A stretch of DNA of 64,000 nucleotides, from the NCBI RefSeq assembly GCF_003473485.1, contig NC_053042.1, positions 55,391,762 to 55,455,761 on the forward strand, written 5' to 3'. Positions 23,790-37,992 of the stretch are shown one piece after another. The notes beneath the pieces were generated by a model. That model saw only the letters and a program-made list of their open reading frames with translations, was not told the origin of the DNA and did not search any database. The position numbers and the translations under genes were made by a program. The stretch's first letter is position 1. Each line of letters starts with the position of its first letter. The DNA is from Medicago truncatula. Lineage: Eukaryota > Streptophyta > Magnoliopsida > Fabales > Fabaceae.

Positions 23790-26700
23790 ATGTCTCAGAC
23801 AACCGGTGTCCCGCCTGCTTTCCAGTCCATTAAATCGTTGCCACCTGAGTTCAAGTTTGATAGTAATCGAAACACCGGTCTTGTCGAAAAGCATGGAAAT
23901 GCTAAGGTGAGAAGCACTGATCTGATTGGATCAAATGGTCGCAAAAATGGTGCAATAGTAGGGGAGGTTTCTAAGGAAGTTCACAACCGTGCTGGCGGCA
24001 TGGATGTGTCTGATGAAGAATCTCCATATGGTGGAAATGGCGAATCATTTGAAGATAGGCCGTCGTATCCTAATGAAGATTCAGTATCTGCTTCGTTGCC
24101 CCAACCATCAATTTCTACACCCTCTGGGGAAAGCAGATGGAGTGATACAACTCCTTATGCTTCAAAGAAGGTAATTTAGGCTTCAGACTGCAATTCTAAT
24201 TTTCTCCTGTTTTTTAAAATCAGTTACTTAAATACATATGCATAATAATCATTATATGCATTACGTTGCTTGAAAAGTTGAAAAGTCACTGTAGACAAGC
24301 ATAAATATATGATAGGTCTTGCCAAATTCTTATATGAAAGGCCTTGCCTTTTTAATACATCCTGAAATATAGATATAACCGCTTTGCTTTGGCACTTCTT
24401 ACTTCCAAACTTATCGGTGTTATAATTGCCTGGGCTGGCAGCAGTAGAGGAACATCTCACTGTTAATGTGACCATGTCAATAGGTGATGCTTAACTTATG
24501 AGTATGAAATTAGGAAAAAGAAACAATGACAGGAAAGCATTGGATTCACATGTCTTATAAATTCATATTCTGTAGTTTCTAATTTTGGTTTGAGTGTCAG
24601 ATTTGGAGCATACTCAGAATCAGCTGAAATGTTGAAGGTTCATGGTAGATAATGCATTTCTAAACGAATGAACGAGGGGAAGGGGGTTAGGGCTTGTTGT
24701 AGTAATACAAATTGGAATTTACTAGGACTAGTATGACTTGCTAGGAAAATCACAACTTCGTCTGTTTCCCTTTGTCTTGCATCGACGTGTTTCTTAGGCA
24801 ATACGGCAATTGTTCTCTAACTTTCTGCAATATTACAGTGTCCTTATCCTAATGTTTATTATATAGCTTTTTGCCTCCTAAATAATTAACTGGATTGATG
24901 CTTTGTAGAATGTTGAGGATTGGAAGGAACTGGTGGGAAACTAATATGTATTATTTGATGCATTACTACTAGCATTAGCAGCAGTTATTAGTTAAAAATG
25001 CTATAGAGAAGTTAGACCAAAGAAATTTTTATTATTAAATTTCCAGTATTTTCATCTGATCAATGTATCCTTTGGCCATCTCTTCATATTTGTGTTGGTC
25101 AACTAGCTGAACTCACATCATTATTTTCTGTCTTGCCATTCTCAAAGTTCCACTTGGCTGTGGCACTGGTCTTAAAATATAGAGTTTAAGCAAGTGAATG
25201 AAATATTTATTTTCTTCTCAATTTCTTTGATATGACAATTTAAAAGCTGATGTGTTTTTTACAATTAATTTCGTAAGTTTGTTTGAATTCTCATTGTTTA
25301 TAGATAATAAGCTGTTTTAAATTTATTATTTCCTGTTTCAGAAGCTGCAGTCTTGGCTTCAACTTTCTAATGGGGATTGGGAACTGGTGAAGATAATATC
25401 AACTTCAGGAACAGAATCTGTTATTTCACTGCCTGACGGGAAAGTAAGAGAAGTTACACATTATATTTTCTATATTGGATTGCATCTTTTGGTTTGATAA
25501 CTGTATTTATCCCTCCTTAATAACAGGTTTTAAAGGTGAAAGATGAAGATTTGGTACCAGCAAATCCTGATATTCTTGATGGAGTGGATGACCTCATGCA
25601 ACTTAGTTATTTAAATGAACCGTCAGTTTTATACAACCTTCAACATAGATACAATCAAAATATGATCTATGTAAGTCTTTGCATCTCTGAAGATTTTTTC
25701 TTCAATCTTATTTGCCAATCACAAAAAATTTATGAACTAACTGTCTGTAATTCAGACAAAAGCAGGGCCTGTTTTGGTGGCCGTAAATCCCTTTAAGAAA
25801 GTTCCTCTGTATGGTACTAACTATATTGAAGCCTACAAGCGTAAAGCAATTGAAAGCCCTCATGTTTATGCAATTACAGACTCAGCAATCAGAGAGATGA
25901 TACGAGGTAACTTTTTTCTTTCTAATATTTACATTTATGGATCAGAGATAATATGGGGTAACTTATTCCTTTCTTAAATATATGGATAAATTTTTATAAG
26001 TTACGGCCACTTCCATTTGTTTTAAGCTATACCTTCTTACTCTAACTCTTGCACTTCATTTGCAGATGAAGTTAACCAATCAATAATTATAAGGTCAGTA
26101 TTTTGTGTTGAGTCCTTTTTGTTCTACTGGTTATTCTGTTATTTCCTTTTTATAAGATGTTTTCATGTAAGTTTCGTTCCAGTTGTGACTTCTGCAATTA
26201 TTACCGGAAGACTGGTCTTATTTTCTTACTCCTTGTTTAATAAGAGGTTCAGTGTGCAAGGCTCCCATGTAGGGTCCATTTAAGTCTTACTTGAGATTTT
26301 GAACTGAAATGTGGCGTGCTTATTGTTTTTATCCTTGACTATAATTTGTTTCTTTAGACCTTAGTAAGCATCATTCTCATTGTATGAGAGATACTAACAA
26401 ATCTGAGATTCTTTCTTGCAATTTTCTTGAATGAAGTGATGGATTAGGATAAAAATATGCAGGGAAATATGAAAAAGGAATTATTTGTAAAAGTATTTTA
26501 AGTTCAGGAATGAATGATCGGTTAACAGCGGTCAAAGAATTAGTTACCGCTTGAGTGGTTAAACGTTCTTATCCCCTAAACTAAGTTTGTTTTCTTACCA
26601 CAGACTCATTTTCTGTTGGTTTCCTAAACATTCACGGTAGAGGTTCTTATTTTGTACTCTTGGATTAACCTCGATGGACATAAAGCTTCTTTATGCTGCC

Positions 26701-29700
26701 TGTTGCTTCTCATTAATATCAAGCTCAAATTGATTTTCCTTAGACTTTTGTACTTTCTGCTTGGCTGTATTTGAACTGGGACCTATAATAATTCTTAATC
26801 TTATAATCTGCATATATAGTGGTGAGAGTGGAGCAGGGAAGACTGAGACAGCAAAAATAGCAATGCAATACCTGGCTGCCCTTGGTGGCGGAAGTGGAAT
26901 AGAGCATGAAATATTGAAGACTAATCCAATACTAGAAGCCTTTGGTAATGGAAAAACATTGAGAAATGACAACTCAAGTCGTTTTGTAAGATTTCCTAAT
27001 CCTATATGTATTGATTCTTACTTGGCCTGTTCTTGAGGGTTTTTATTATACTCTCTTTTGATGCTGAAATCTCTCTAATTTGATTGAACGTTACAGGGAA
27101 AGCTCATTGAGATTCACTTCAGTGAAACTGGAAAAATATCTGGTGCTAATATTCAAACATGTAAGTTTACCACTTATTAAAGTTCATACAGCGTGCCTTC
27201 CTTCCACTAAAACTTTCCAGCTAATCATGATAAATGTCTGCATCTATGCGTGGAATCTATGTGATGCTCCTTGCATGACCAAACCTTGAACAGTTTTGTT
27301 GGAAAAGGTAATTTAATCTTCTGTGCTAATGTTACATTCCAAATTATGTTCATGTAATATCTATTGATATTAATTTTACTTGGTATATGAACAGTCTAGA
27401 GTAGTCCAATGCAATGAAGGGGAAAGGTCATATCATATATTTTATCAGCTATGTGCTGGAGCGCCATCATCTCTCAGGGGTAATTGGATATTTTTACCTC
27501 TACTCTGCTAATGTATTTGTTACATACGGTGGATGGTGTATTTTTATTAAACATTTTATTTGTGGATATCCTTGAATAAGTGGTAATTCTATGTTAATGA
27601 TATAAGTTTTCATACTGAGTATCCCTTTTTATGGAACATTTAAGTTCCTTATATTTGTCTATCTGGCTTCTTTATCCCTCAGAGAAGCTAAATCTGCGAA
27701 GTGTGGAGGACTATAAATATCTGAGGCAGAGCAATTGTTATTCAATTAATGATGTTGATGATGCAGAAGAATTTCGCATAGTCACGGTATACTCTATTTT
27801 TCATCACTTGTTGCTTATTGATGATCTGAATCAATACAGTTTATATTGTATGATTTTTTTTTAATTATTTCTGCTTTGTGCAATGGCTCGGCATACACAT
27901 GAACTTTTTAATGCCAGGATGCTCTGGATGTTGTCCACATTAGCAAAGAAGATCAAGAGAATGTATTTGCAATGCTTGCTGCAGTATTATGGTTGGGAAA
28001 CATATCGTTTACCGTGATCGATAATGAAAATCATGTTCAAGCTGTTGAGGATGAGGGTAAGAATTTCCAGAATCTCTACTGATGGAATCTAAAGCATAGT
28101 TTTTTCCATAACTTGTTATGCAAAAGCTCTGCCTAGTGCTTTGGGGTTGGTATGTCTTTGATTATTTTGGCTTCATTTAGCATATCCTATGTTGGAATAG
28201 TTTTTAGCATTTTATAATTTTTCAAAAAATTTCCTTGTAAATTAGTGAAGAGGAAATATAACGAGTTTTACATTTTGAGAAAAAGTTGCAGTTTTTTTAA
28301 GGTTTCCTCTTTATTTTTCGTTCATATGGTTATTGATTGATAATCATTGATTTTCCGCCCTTGTAAAGTTATGATGTAAGAATCATGTAATAACTTGAGC
28401 ATGTTTGCATTTTATGGTGACCATAACTATTGCTTAAATATGTTGCGCATGATACAGAATTACCGCTGCATAAGTATTTTATATGCTTTCATGCAAAATT
28501 TAACTTATACCTCAATTAAAAGGAATTTTGTTCCCTGACTTCTTAAAGGGCTGTTCAGCACTGCCAAGTTGATTGGCTGTGACATTGAAGATCTGAAGTT
28601 GACCTTATCAACTCGAAAAATGAAAGTTGGTAAAGATACTATTGTCCAGAAGTTGACGCTATCTCAGGTAAAATGACTCCTGTGTTAACAACTAGTCATC
28701 TACCTTTGTTCATGACCATGTATGGACTAAGTATGTATTGAATCTCAATCACCATATGCCAGTCTGTTAATTTTTTATAAAAAGTAATGGAATTTAGAAA
28801 GAAAACTTGATTGGTGATGAACATTCCCTCATTAAGTTTTCCTTCTAAGAAATCCCATTTAGTATTTAAACATTGATCACACCTGCATTAGGTTTGTCTT
28901 AAATGTTATTTTTTTTTTCACTACACAGGCTAGTGATGCAAGAGATGCTTTGGCGAAGTCTATTTACTCATGTCTGTTTGATTGGCTGGTTGAACAAATA
29001 AACAAATCACTAGCTGTTGGCAAAAGACAAACTGGAAGATCTATCAGTATTCTAGATATTTATGGCTTTGAGTCATTCAATGTACGTTATATTAATCCAG
29101 AAATCATTTTTATTCATATACGTCTTTTATGCTATTTAAATTTTGAAATATTTTCTGCTTGAATTCTGTGCATTTTATACAGAGGAACAGTTTTGAGCAG
29201 TTCTGCATAAATTATGCAAATGAAAGATTACAGCAACACTTCAATCGTCATTTATTCAAGTTGGAACAGGAGGTATGCACCATATAGAAACAGACTGCTT
29301 AAACAAATCACAACAGATGATGCTATTAGACTTATGATATTTTTTTCATTCAAATGAGTTTTTGTTAAAAGTTTGAATAAAAAATCCAACAACTTCTTTG
29401 TTATGAATTCATAACTTTTTTTGAATCATGATTATCCCCTCATCTTGTTCAACAACTTTTTTTCTGCTCCTCAAATTTCTCTGTGCTCTGGCTTATAGAG
29501 CTTGTTCCATATGTTAGAACTAAAGCTGAGAGTATATTGAGCGCCTCCATATAAAGTTAAATAAAAAGGGTTTGATTAGTGATTACCACTAAAAGCTAAA
29601 CACTACATTTAAAATTTAAAACATTTCATGCTTACAAATTTGTTTCAGGAATACATCCAAGACGGCATTGATTGGGCTAAAGTTGAATTTGAAGACAACC

Positions 29701-32700
29701 AAGACTGCCTTAATCTTTTTGAAAAGGTATTGAGCTCCTCTGTCCCTTATCTAGTCCTCATCTATAGCCAATGTGGGATTTTTAGTTTTTCCCAATAGAA
29801 AGCCTACACACTCTGATGTGATTGAATATTTGGAATTTCGGGTTGATACATACATCACTGTAATGGCTTCTCATATTATGTACAACACAATCACTTGCTT
29901 TCATATGGCCAAGATATAAGGATTCTACCTCTACTAAGTTTAATTTATCTGTATTCTAAATTTTCCGCATAACTCGCTATACTTTCATCAGTTGTTTCTT
30001 TCTGCTATTGAACTACATATTTGTGGATGTCCTGGTGAAATTTCCCTGGTAGCCATTTCTTTCCTTTTTTCGACCTCACATATTAGTTTAAGGCTTGGCT
30101 GCTGTTGTTATTGTTGTATCCTCAATCCTATTATTGTGTGATTTGTTTTGGAACTATCTATTTCTTTGCTGTGGGAAAATGCCACATACTATAAGAAATT
30201 TGAAATTATTTTCTTAGAGACTTTTACTTTTGGAAATTGTGCAGAAACCACTGGGGCTACTATCCTTGTTAGACGAAGAGTCCACTTTTCCAAATGGTAC
30301 GGATTTAACATTTGCCAACAAGCTTAAGCAGCATTTGAATTCTAATTCATGCTTCAAAGAAGAACGAGAAAAAGCCTTTACTGTGCGTCATTATGCAGGA
30401 GAGGTATGAATCTGGTCAAGGTCATATAATGTTGTAATTTTCTTTCTGTTTATTCACAATGCTTGTAAATTACCTTAAGATATGGACAGTTCTAAGATTT
30501 ACATTACAGTGGCTTTCAAGTTTCATTCTGGTGTGGGCTTTATAATGTGGTAGAACTAACTTTTAAGGGTCAGAAAACGCTAAATTATTTAATATTTGAT
30601 CCATATTAGTTAACACACTAACCATGCTTTTTTGTTTTGTTTTTTACTATAAGCTAATAACTGTTATTTTGATTGTGCTTCAATACTTGGTATTTTTGAA
30701 CTCTAGATACTATTGTTTTTCTTAAAATCTAAGGTTTACTTATTTCTTGTTGATTTATATCTGCTATTTACCTGACAGTTTCATTTTTTTTTTCTTCCGA
30801 TCAGGTGACCTATGATACAACTGCATTCCTAGAAAAAAACAGAGACCTAATGCACGTGGATTCCATCCAACTTCTATCCTCAAGCAAATGTCATCTTCCT
30901 CAGATATTTGCATCCTATATGCTTAGTCAGTCTGAGAAACCTGTAGTTGGTCCCTTACACAAATTAGGTGGGGCAGATTCCCAAAAGCTAAGTGTTGCCA
31001 CAAAATTCAAGGTACAAACCCGCAGCTTTGGTTTTCTCCAAAATTTATCATGAAATGGTCTGGTAGTTGGATAACTGATGTTTTGGTCCTCCCATTCAAT
31101 ATGTATGTTTGTTTATGTTTTATAGTGTATGCTATTGACAGTATTCATCTTTGATCATGTATTCGAAAACAGAAACTGAGAAAATGAAGAAGGAAAACCT
31201 CTGATTCTGAGAAAATATATTTTCTGGTTAGTGACTTTGCAAAGTCAGAGAACACTCATTTGTAGATGAATGACCTCACTACATATGCAGAAGTGACAGC
31301 TAAGAGTTAGCTATTCAGTTCTAACTGAAAAATAGTTAAAATACTAGCTACCACTAACTGAAAATACAACCATGAATTAGGGTTAAGTAGATTACTCTCA
31401 CATCAAGCCATGCAAATTTTGCAACTTCTGCTCGAGAAAGAAAGATGGCCTCGTCTGAATATCAACGACACTTACGATAATTGACATGGCCTTTCAGCTA
31501 TTAGTTCTTTTAACTTAGTTGTTACAAACTAGAAGGTATCCAATGCATTGCAAGGTATTTTAAAATGAAAAATATTAATGAGATACAATATTTAAAATCT
31601 TTAAGAAGGTATAAATTGGTCAAATGTAGCTCTTCAAGCTTTGAAGAAAATCATTAGAATAAATTAATTGAGCGCTTTTGATATAAAGTTCAACGCCATG
31701 ATGGAATCCAGAAAAGAGTAGAACCTGTTTGTGCGGTTATCAATGACAGTCTTACCTTGCATTTGCAAGAGACTGATGAGTAGTAACTCCAACTATTGTG
31801 TCAAGACTCTTCTGTTCATTGATATTTTTTTTTTTTTTGGTGTTTACCCTCCGGTTCCTAGGGGAAAGGGGACCTAGTAATTCGGAGTTCGGCCAGGAGA
31901 TAAGTAAAGCCTGGCCAATAATTGAACTCGGGTTCCCCCAAACGATCCGTCCTTTGGTGGATTATGTTCATTAATATTATTTGATATAATGTGGCTAAAT
32001 TTAAACCATTGAACTCCAAATTTAAAGTTAGGGAAATTTTTGACATCAATAATAAATTCATATGATTTGTCGTTATGAGATCTTTCTGTTGGCATCCAGG
32101 GACAATTGTTTCAACTGATGCAACGTTTAGAGAGTACCACACCTCATTTTATTCGCTGCATTAAGCCCAATAACCTCCAGTCGCCTGGATCATATGAGCA
32201 AGGACTTGTACTGCAGCAGTTGAGATGTTGTGGGGTCCTAGAGGTGGTTCGAATATCCCGATCAGGATTTCCAACTAGAATGTCTCACCAAAAGTTTGCG
32301 AAAAGGTACAACAGAGCAAGAACACAGTTATTAATATATTTTCAACCCCCCTTCCCCAAACCTGTCCCATTTTTTTTTTTAATTTCCACGTTTCTGACCT
32401 TTCTCTTATTGTCTTGGGAATGGTGATTCAGATATGGTTTTCTTCTCCTTGAAAATGTTGCATCTCAGGATCCACTTAGTGTTTCTGTTGCTATTCTTCA
32501 TCAGTTTAACATTTTGCCTGAAATGTATCAAGTTGGCTACACAAAATTGTTCTTCCGAACAGGGCAGGTAAGAAGAAATCTATACGATGTTTCGAACTAG
32601 TTATTTATTTCGTTTAATTCAAATTGCTGTGGTTGTGATAAATGGGATTGTATTGATTTCATGTACCAGTAGTTTTCAACTTAAAAGTGAATGGAATTAA

Positions 32701-34658
32701 TTTATTTAGATCTAAACCCTGGTTATATCTCCTAGTAGTTTTATTTTAGGCACTGTATTCAGCTTACACAGATATGGTGCAGTGAAGAAACTTAGTATAT
32801 GGTAATGGAAGTTTAAAGTAGAATGGTAAAATTGAAATTATTTGTGGTTAGGGTTATATTTGGGAATTAGTTTTACTTAAAAAGTTATGGAATTTCTGGA
32901 TCGAGTGAAAGTGAATTAGACTTCGAATGAATTAGTCTTTCTAGTTTTGTTTTGATCCCATGATTCCATTATGAAGATACTGTAATGAACTATTAAGTAT
33001 ATTTTTTTAACCATCAGCCTGGTCATGGTTACTTGTTTAGGTTTACTGAAACTATTCATATTTTGCAATATTTTCTCTTTTTCCTCTTATTGCCGTCTAG
33101 GATTTGTCATTTCGAAGTTGAACATGCTTTCACATTGTGTGTTTTAACTGTCCAAGTAGTTTAATCACCAAGCTCAACCTTTTACCTTTATTTACTCCTC
33201 TCGTTTGCACTGCGTCTTTACTAAGCTGTGTTGATTATGACTGCAGATTGGAGTGCTTGAAGATACCAGGAACCGTACCCTCCATGGCATTTTACGTGTA
33301 CAAAGTTGCTTTAGGGGTTATCAAGCTCGTTGTCATTGCAAGGAGCTTTGGAGAGGAATCACTACTCTTCAGTCATGTATTTCCTTTACTCCACCTAATT
33401 CTTTCGACATGTCATATTCCTTGGGAAGAGTAACAGACTGGAACCTTTATTTTTTTTTACCCATTCATGCAGTTATTAGAGGAGAGAAAAGCAGAAAGGA
33501 GTTTGCAACTTTGCTTCAGAGACATAGAGCTGCCGTTATTATACAGAAGCACGTGAAAACAGTATATCAAAGTAAAAGAATGAAAGACACCATTGATTCT
33601 GCAGTTGTCATACAGTCATGTAAGAACTTTTAATTCTCGAAATGCAAAGCTTTGTTAGTTCCATAAATACCGTGCACACAAAATTGTCCATCCTCTTTCT
33701 AACATATGTAATGATAGTCCTATAAATGTGCAAATCAAAGTTGGACATGAATTAGCATAGATGTTGCACAAAAAGTTTTTCATACGTAAGTTTTCATAAT
33801 TTGCTTTGCTACGTTTTGCAGTTATTCGTGGATGGTTAGTCAGAAGATGCTCAGGAGATATAGGATTTTTAAAATCGGGAGGCATGAAGGTATTTTCCTT
33901 TCTAATTCAGAAACTATATTTCAAAACAATAATCTTCACATATTGCTAGTAAGAGTATGTCATATTTGTGATACTTACAACATAGAACTCTAAAACAGAC
34001 TAACGAGTCAGATGAGGTTCTGGTGAAGGCGTCTTTCCTAGCTGAATTACAACGCAGAGTGCTTAAGGCTGAAGCTGGCCTGAGAGAGAAAGATGAGGAA
34101 AATGACATCCTTCATCAACGTCTTCAACAGTATGAGAGCAGATGGTCTGAATATGAACTAAAAATGAAATCCATGGAAGAAGTATGGCAGAAACAAATGA
34201 GATCCTTACAATCTAGTCTCTCCATTGCAAAGAAGAGCCTTGCTATGGATGATTCTGAAAGGAATTCAGATGCTTCTGTTAATGCAAGCGATGACAAGGA
34301 ATACAGCTGGGATATGGGAAATAATCACAGGCGCCAAGAAAGCAGTGGAACAAGATCTATGAGTGCTGGTTTGAGCGTTATAAGTCGGCTGGCTGAAGAA
34401 TTTGAGCAAAGGAGTCAAGTATTTGGCGATGATGCCAAGTTCTTGGTTGAGGTAAAATCTGGTCAAATTGAAGCAAGTTTGAATCCAGACCGAGAACTTA
34501 GAAGGTTAAAACAAATGTTTGAAGGTTGGAAAAAGGACTATGCCGCAAGACTGCGTGAAACAAAGGTTATTTTAAATAAACTTGGAAGTGAAGATGGTTC
34601 CATAGAGAAAGCCAAGAAGAAGTGGTGGGGAAGAAGGAACAGTACTAGGATGAGTTAA
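23790..34658 (+). CDS. Class VIII myosin (ATM1-like)
   Basis: This is an actin motor of the plant class VIII, which acts at plasmodesmata, new cell walls and endocytic sites. Coding exons: 23790-24170, 25342-25443, 25527-25670, 25756-25906, 26066-26093, 26820-26985, 27097-27160, 27294-27307, 27395-27479, 27683-27786, 27918-28056, 28549-28667, 28929-29081, 29183-29272, 29649-29726, 30245-30403, 30805-31011, 32100-32305, 32432-32567, 33247-33376, 33473-33619, 33822-33889 and 33999-34658. They join in phase to 1176 residues (Arabidopsis ATM1 is about 1166). The N-terminal 110 residues are polar and family-specific. An SH3-like region precedes the motor, with P-loop GESGAGKT (about 270-277), switch I NDNSSRF (318-324), switch [10 protein letters not shown] (about 542-549) and FIRCIKPN near 745. 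Four IQ motifs (about 850-940) bind calmodulin, and a coiled-coil tail with a basic KKKWWGRR end follows. The assignment to class VIII is firm; the exact subtype is not. Confidence 0.97.
31827..31964 (-). mobile_element. SINE in myosin intron
   Basis: An oligo-T start is followed by GGTGTTTACCCTCCGGTTCC and ends at GTCCTTTGGTGGATTA. The flanks TGTTCATTGATATT (31813-31826) and TGTTCATTAATATT (31965-31978) form a 14-bp target duplication with one mismatch. The reverse complement carries CCCGAGTTCAATTATTGG, a B-box-like sequence, so the element is a retroposon inserted in antisense to the gene. Confidence 0.8.
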
Positions 34659-35254
34659 TTTATTTATTAATTTTTTCCTTTTGGGGTTTGGCCTTGGTCC
34701 ATGCACTGTATTAAGGGCATTGCCAACTATATATTGAAAATGAGGAAAATACAACAGGAAAAATGAGATAGCAGTAGGAAGTGTCTAAGGATGAATGAAT
34801 TATTTATTGTAATTAGGTTAGCTGCTGCTAGCCATGTTTATTTATCAGAAATTTGGAATTTCTGCTAGATTTGTGTACAAAAAATTTACATTATCAATTG
34901 ATATACTTCAAGTGGGTATAAACTTTTGTTGCTTTAAATAAACTGTGTGAGAATAATAATGATACACTACCATAACCATTAACCAACATGAGTTAATTTG
35001 ATTGAACATAAGATGTCTCAATTGCATGGAACAATATTTTTTGAGATTAGTATGCACAGTTGTGTGTTTAATATATCTTGATTTATCATAAAGTGGATAT
35101 ACTTGAAACACAATTTTACGGTTCATTAATAAAGAGTTGGCCAATCAAAGCACGTCTTATATTTAGCATTAAAGAGCTTTGTTCCTCGCTTAATTCTAAA
35201 TGCAATTCAAAGAACATATTAAGAGTGTTCCATTATGCTTCAAATAACATTGCA
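34659..35254. other. Myosin 3' UTR and intergenic DNA
   Basis: The first 100-250 bp are probably the 3' untranslated region. Nothing else was recognised. Confidence 0.4.
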
Positions 35255-35362
35255 TATTATATTATATGTAGGGGTTGGGGTTCGAATCTCAGACATCCCA
35301 CTTCTCTACATTTGAAATGTGCGAGTTCTAACTACTAGACTACTTGATAAAGAAAAAAAAGT
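35255..35362 (+). mobile_element. tRNA-derived SINE, 5' part eroded
   Basis: GCATATTATATTATATGTAG is followed by GGGGTTGGGGTTCGAATCTC (B box), a variable region, and an A-rich tail ending AAAGAAAAAAAAG. It belongs to the same family as 48583-48722 on the other strand. Confidence 0.65.
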
Positions 35363-35610
35363 CGGTTTGATTCATCATGAAGATATACATTTTGTTGAGT
35401 TTGACAAGAGTAGATGAAATGTAATGTATATTTTAATTGAGGTTTTTACTTAGATATAACAATAGCTTTTTATGTTAAAGCACGTGTCACGTGTAGTCGC
35501 AGTATCTTACTGTATAACATGTTCTTGTAGGTTGTTTGGTTGTGTACGTTGGAAGCTCCAACACCCACGTCTACACCGAAAAAAAAAAGTAATTTATCTT
35601 ATAATAAAAG

Positions 35611-35780
35611 AGTTGTGTTATTTGAACATCCATGTGACAACTTTTGTGATAACTAAAACTTTACAAAGGAAATGAAGTAGTGACACAAAAATCAAAATAA
35701 TAGAGAGAGAAGGTAAAAAGATAATGTGAGTATGAGAGAGAAAGTTGTGAAAAAAATGGTTGTTCAAATATCATTTCTCA
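35611..35780. mobile_element. MITE 'GATATTTGAACAACC' family, intact
   Basis: It begins AGTTGTGTTATTTGAACATC and ends GGTTGTTCAAATATCATTTC. TAATAAAAG flanks the left side and TAATAAAAAG the right, a likely target duplication of about 9 bp. The interior holds AATAATAGAGAGAGAAGG and GTGAGTATGAGAGAGAAAG. Confidence 0.75.
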
Positions 35781-36214
35781 TAATAAAAAGAGAAATGTTA
35801 GGGTCACACCATCTAACACATCCAATCACAGTTAACCATGTCATCCACTTTTTTAGTTGATTTTACTTGATTACCAGTATCATCTATACCGTTTATTTTA
35901 TTTTATTTTATTTTTGTAATTAAATCAGATTTTAACTTATCATATTCTTTGCATAACCTCTCACAGATCGAGTGATCTTCAATTTTATTGCTTTCATCCA
36001 ATTTTTTGAAGGAATGATTTGAAAAGCAAGAAGTTGTCTATTAATCATCCTCCTAAATTTAACCCAAACTCTACAAACGTGATATATATATGAGCTTAAA
36101 AAAGAGCCAATTTCAAATTGCTTGTCGATCCTCTTCCCAATTTTGTTATTCCTATGTTGTTGAATTTTCTTTCAATATTGAATTTCAGCAACAAGAGGGG
36201 CATAATAATGTTTA

Positions 36215-36516
36215 GGCTAAACTGCACTTTTCGCCCTCTATGTTTCATAATGTTGCAATTTTGGCCCCCTATTAAAAAAATAGCAATTTTGGTCCCTTTC
36301 ATTCCAAAATTGCTCAGAAGATGCCACGTATCTCAGAAAAGGGGTCATAATCGCAACTTTTTGTAAAGATAAGGGGTAAAAAACATATTTTCCTTATGTT
36401 AGGGGATCAAAAGAGCATATTTCCCTAAACATAAGGGGTCACTTTTGCCATTTTTTTAATAGGGAGCCAAAATCGCAACATTTTGAAACTTAGGTGACAA
36501 AAAGTGGAGTTTAGCC
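36215..36516. mobile_element. Mutator-like MITE, 302 bp
   Basis: Ends GGCTAAACTGCACTTTT and its near reverse complement AAAAAGTGGAGTTTAGCC, with internal GGCCCCCT/AGGGAGCC units. A perfect 9-bp duplication TAATGTTTA flanks it at 36206-36214 and 36517-36525. It belongs to the same terminal family as 1483-2981. Confidence 0.9.
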
Positions 36517-36525
36517 TAATGTTTA

Positions 36526-37992
36526 TATGGTGGCATTTAGTATGCACAAATTATAAATTTGTGCATCATGCACAAATTATCTTCTCATTCATTGATAACC
36601 ATTGATATATTATTATTATATATGGACGGTTCAGATCAAAGACCGGTTACCTATTACCAACTTTTTTGCTATTGTACCAACAACAAAAATAGTGACCCCA
36701 CATCTGAACATTTCCGTAATTATAATAAAAGTTGGAAATGGCATTTTATGGAGATTAACGTGTAGATAGATTTTGGCTTTTTTTGATAGGATTATTTCTT
36801 TAACTAAACATAAACTATTAAACTGTACCAAAAAAAATACTATTAAAGTAACCAAAAAACAAAACTAATATTATTCATGTGTTCTTCAAAGAATCTTCAT
36901 ATTCACCAATTTTTTCTTCCAAAAATTTCAGATCTTTAGATCTGAAAAACCACCACAAGAGTACCACATTCTTTTCTTAATATTTGCCAGAGTACACAGT
37001 AAGACTCCTCTTGAAAACCAGGATTATTTGGAATCATTTTAGAATTATTTGACAAGATTATTTAGAATTATTTTGTTCAATTTGTCACAACTTCTTCCCC
37101 TCTTTAACTTCAGTTCGTGTTTCTAATTGTGTAAATCATAAAAGAAAATTTAAATCTAAACTTATAACAAAAAATGACAAAGTAGAAGAGATGGAAGAAT
37201 ATATATTTTTTGATTTAGCAACAGTAGAACAGAGAATACATTTAATCAACTTTTCATAATTAAATTACTACTTATTAGATGTATTAATCTATTTTAAAAT
37301 AATAATGAATTGAAATAAATGCTGAAACTCGAACTTTTTCTTTTTTGTTTGTTTTGGATTTTCATCAACCATTTTTACTAAACAAAAAAATAAAAACTAA
37401 AACATTAGCTACAGTAAAAGTTAATAACTACTAGTATAGTATCACCAGCCGTACAACTTTATGTCAGAAAAATATTATATAAAAAAACGGGGACGACTGG
37501 CTAGAACTGGTTTTGAAGGGAATTGTCTATCATGCACAAATTTAATGTTTGTGGATTGTAAACGCCACCATGTTTATATAGTTTTTCAATTACCCATTGG
37601 AAATAATTTCTTTTATGTTGGAAGAAAACAGAGATGAGATACATAACAGAAGAAGATAGAGTGAGATGAGTTAGATCGAATGGGAAGGAAAAGGAGCCAT
37701 GGAGATTTTTTCTTCCATTAATACTACATGCAGTCAGATTATTAAAAAAAAAAAAAGTCTTGCAACTTGTTCTTCCGGTTGCAGGTAAATGAGTTAAAAT
37801 AAGTGGATGATATGGCTTGTTGTGATTGGAATGTGTTAAAAGAGAGTGTTAGTGGGTGTGACCCGGTGAAAGAATGAAACCGGGTTATTACTTGACCCGA
37901 CCCATCGATCGAATCCGAATATTATTATCTTGTGTAGCTTAAACGAGAAAGCGGAAAGTGGTAGAAGATTTGAGGATGCGGAGGAATACGCA
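36526..37992. other. Intergenic DNA upstream of FAD synthetase
   Basis: AT-rich, without a recognised gene. ATGCACAAATT words recur at 36540-36580 and about 37532. The last hundred bases (CCCGACCCATCGATCG region) should be promoter or leader. Confidence 0.4.

Noticed and set aside
35255..35362. Possible tRNA gene (GGTTCGAATC B box)
   Set aside because: No cloverleaf can be formed, there is no intact A box, and an A-rich tail follows; it is a SINE.
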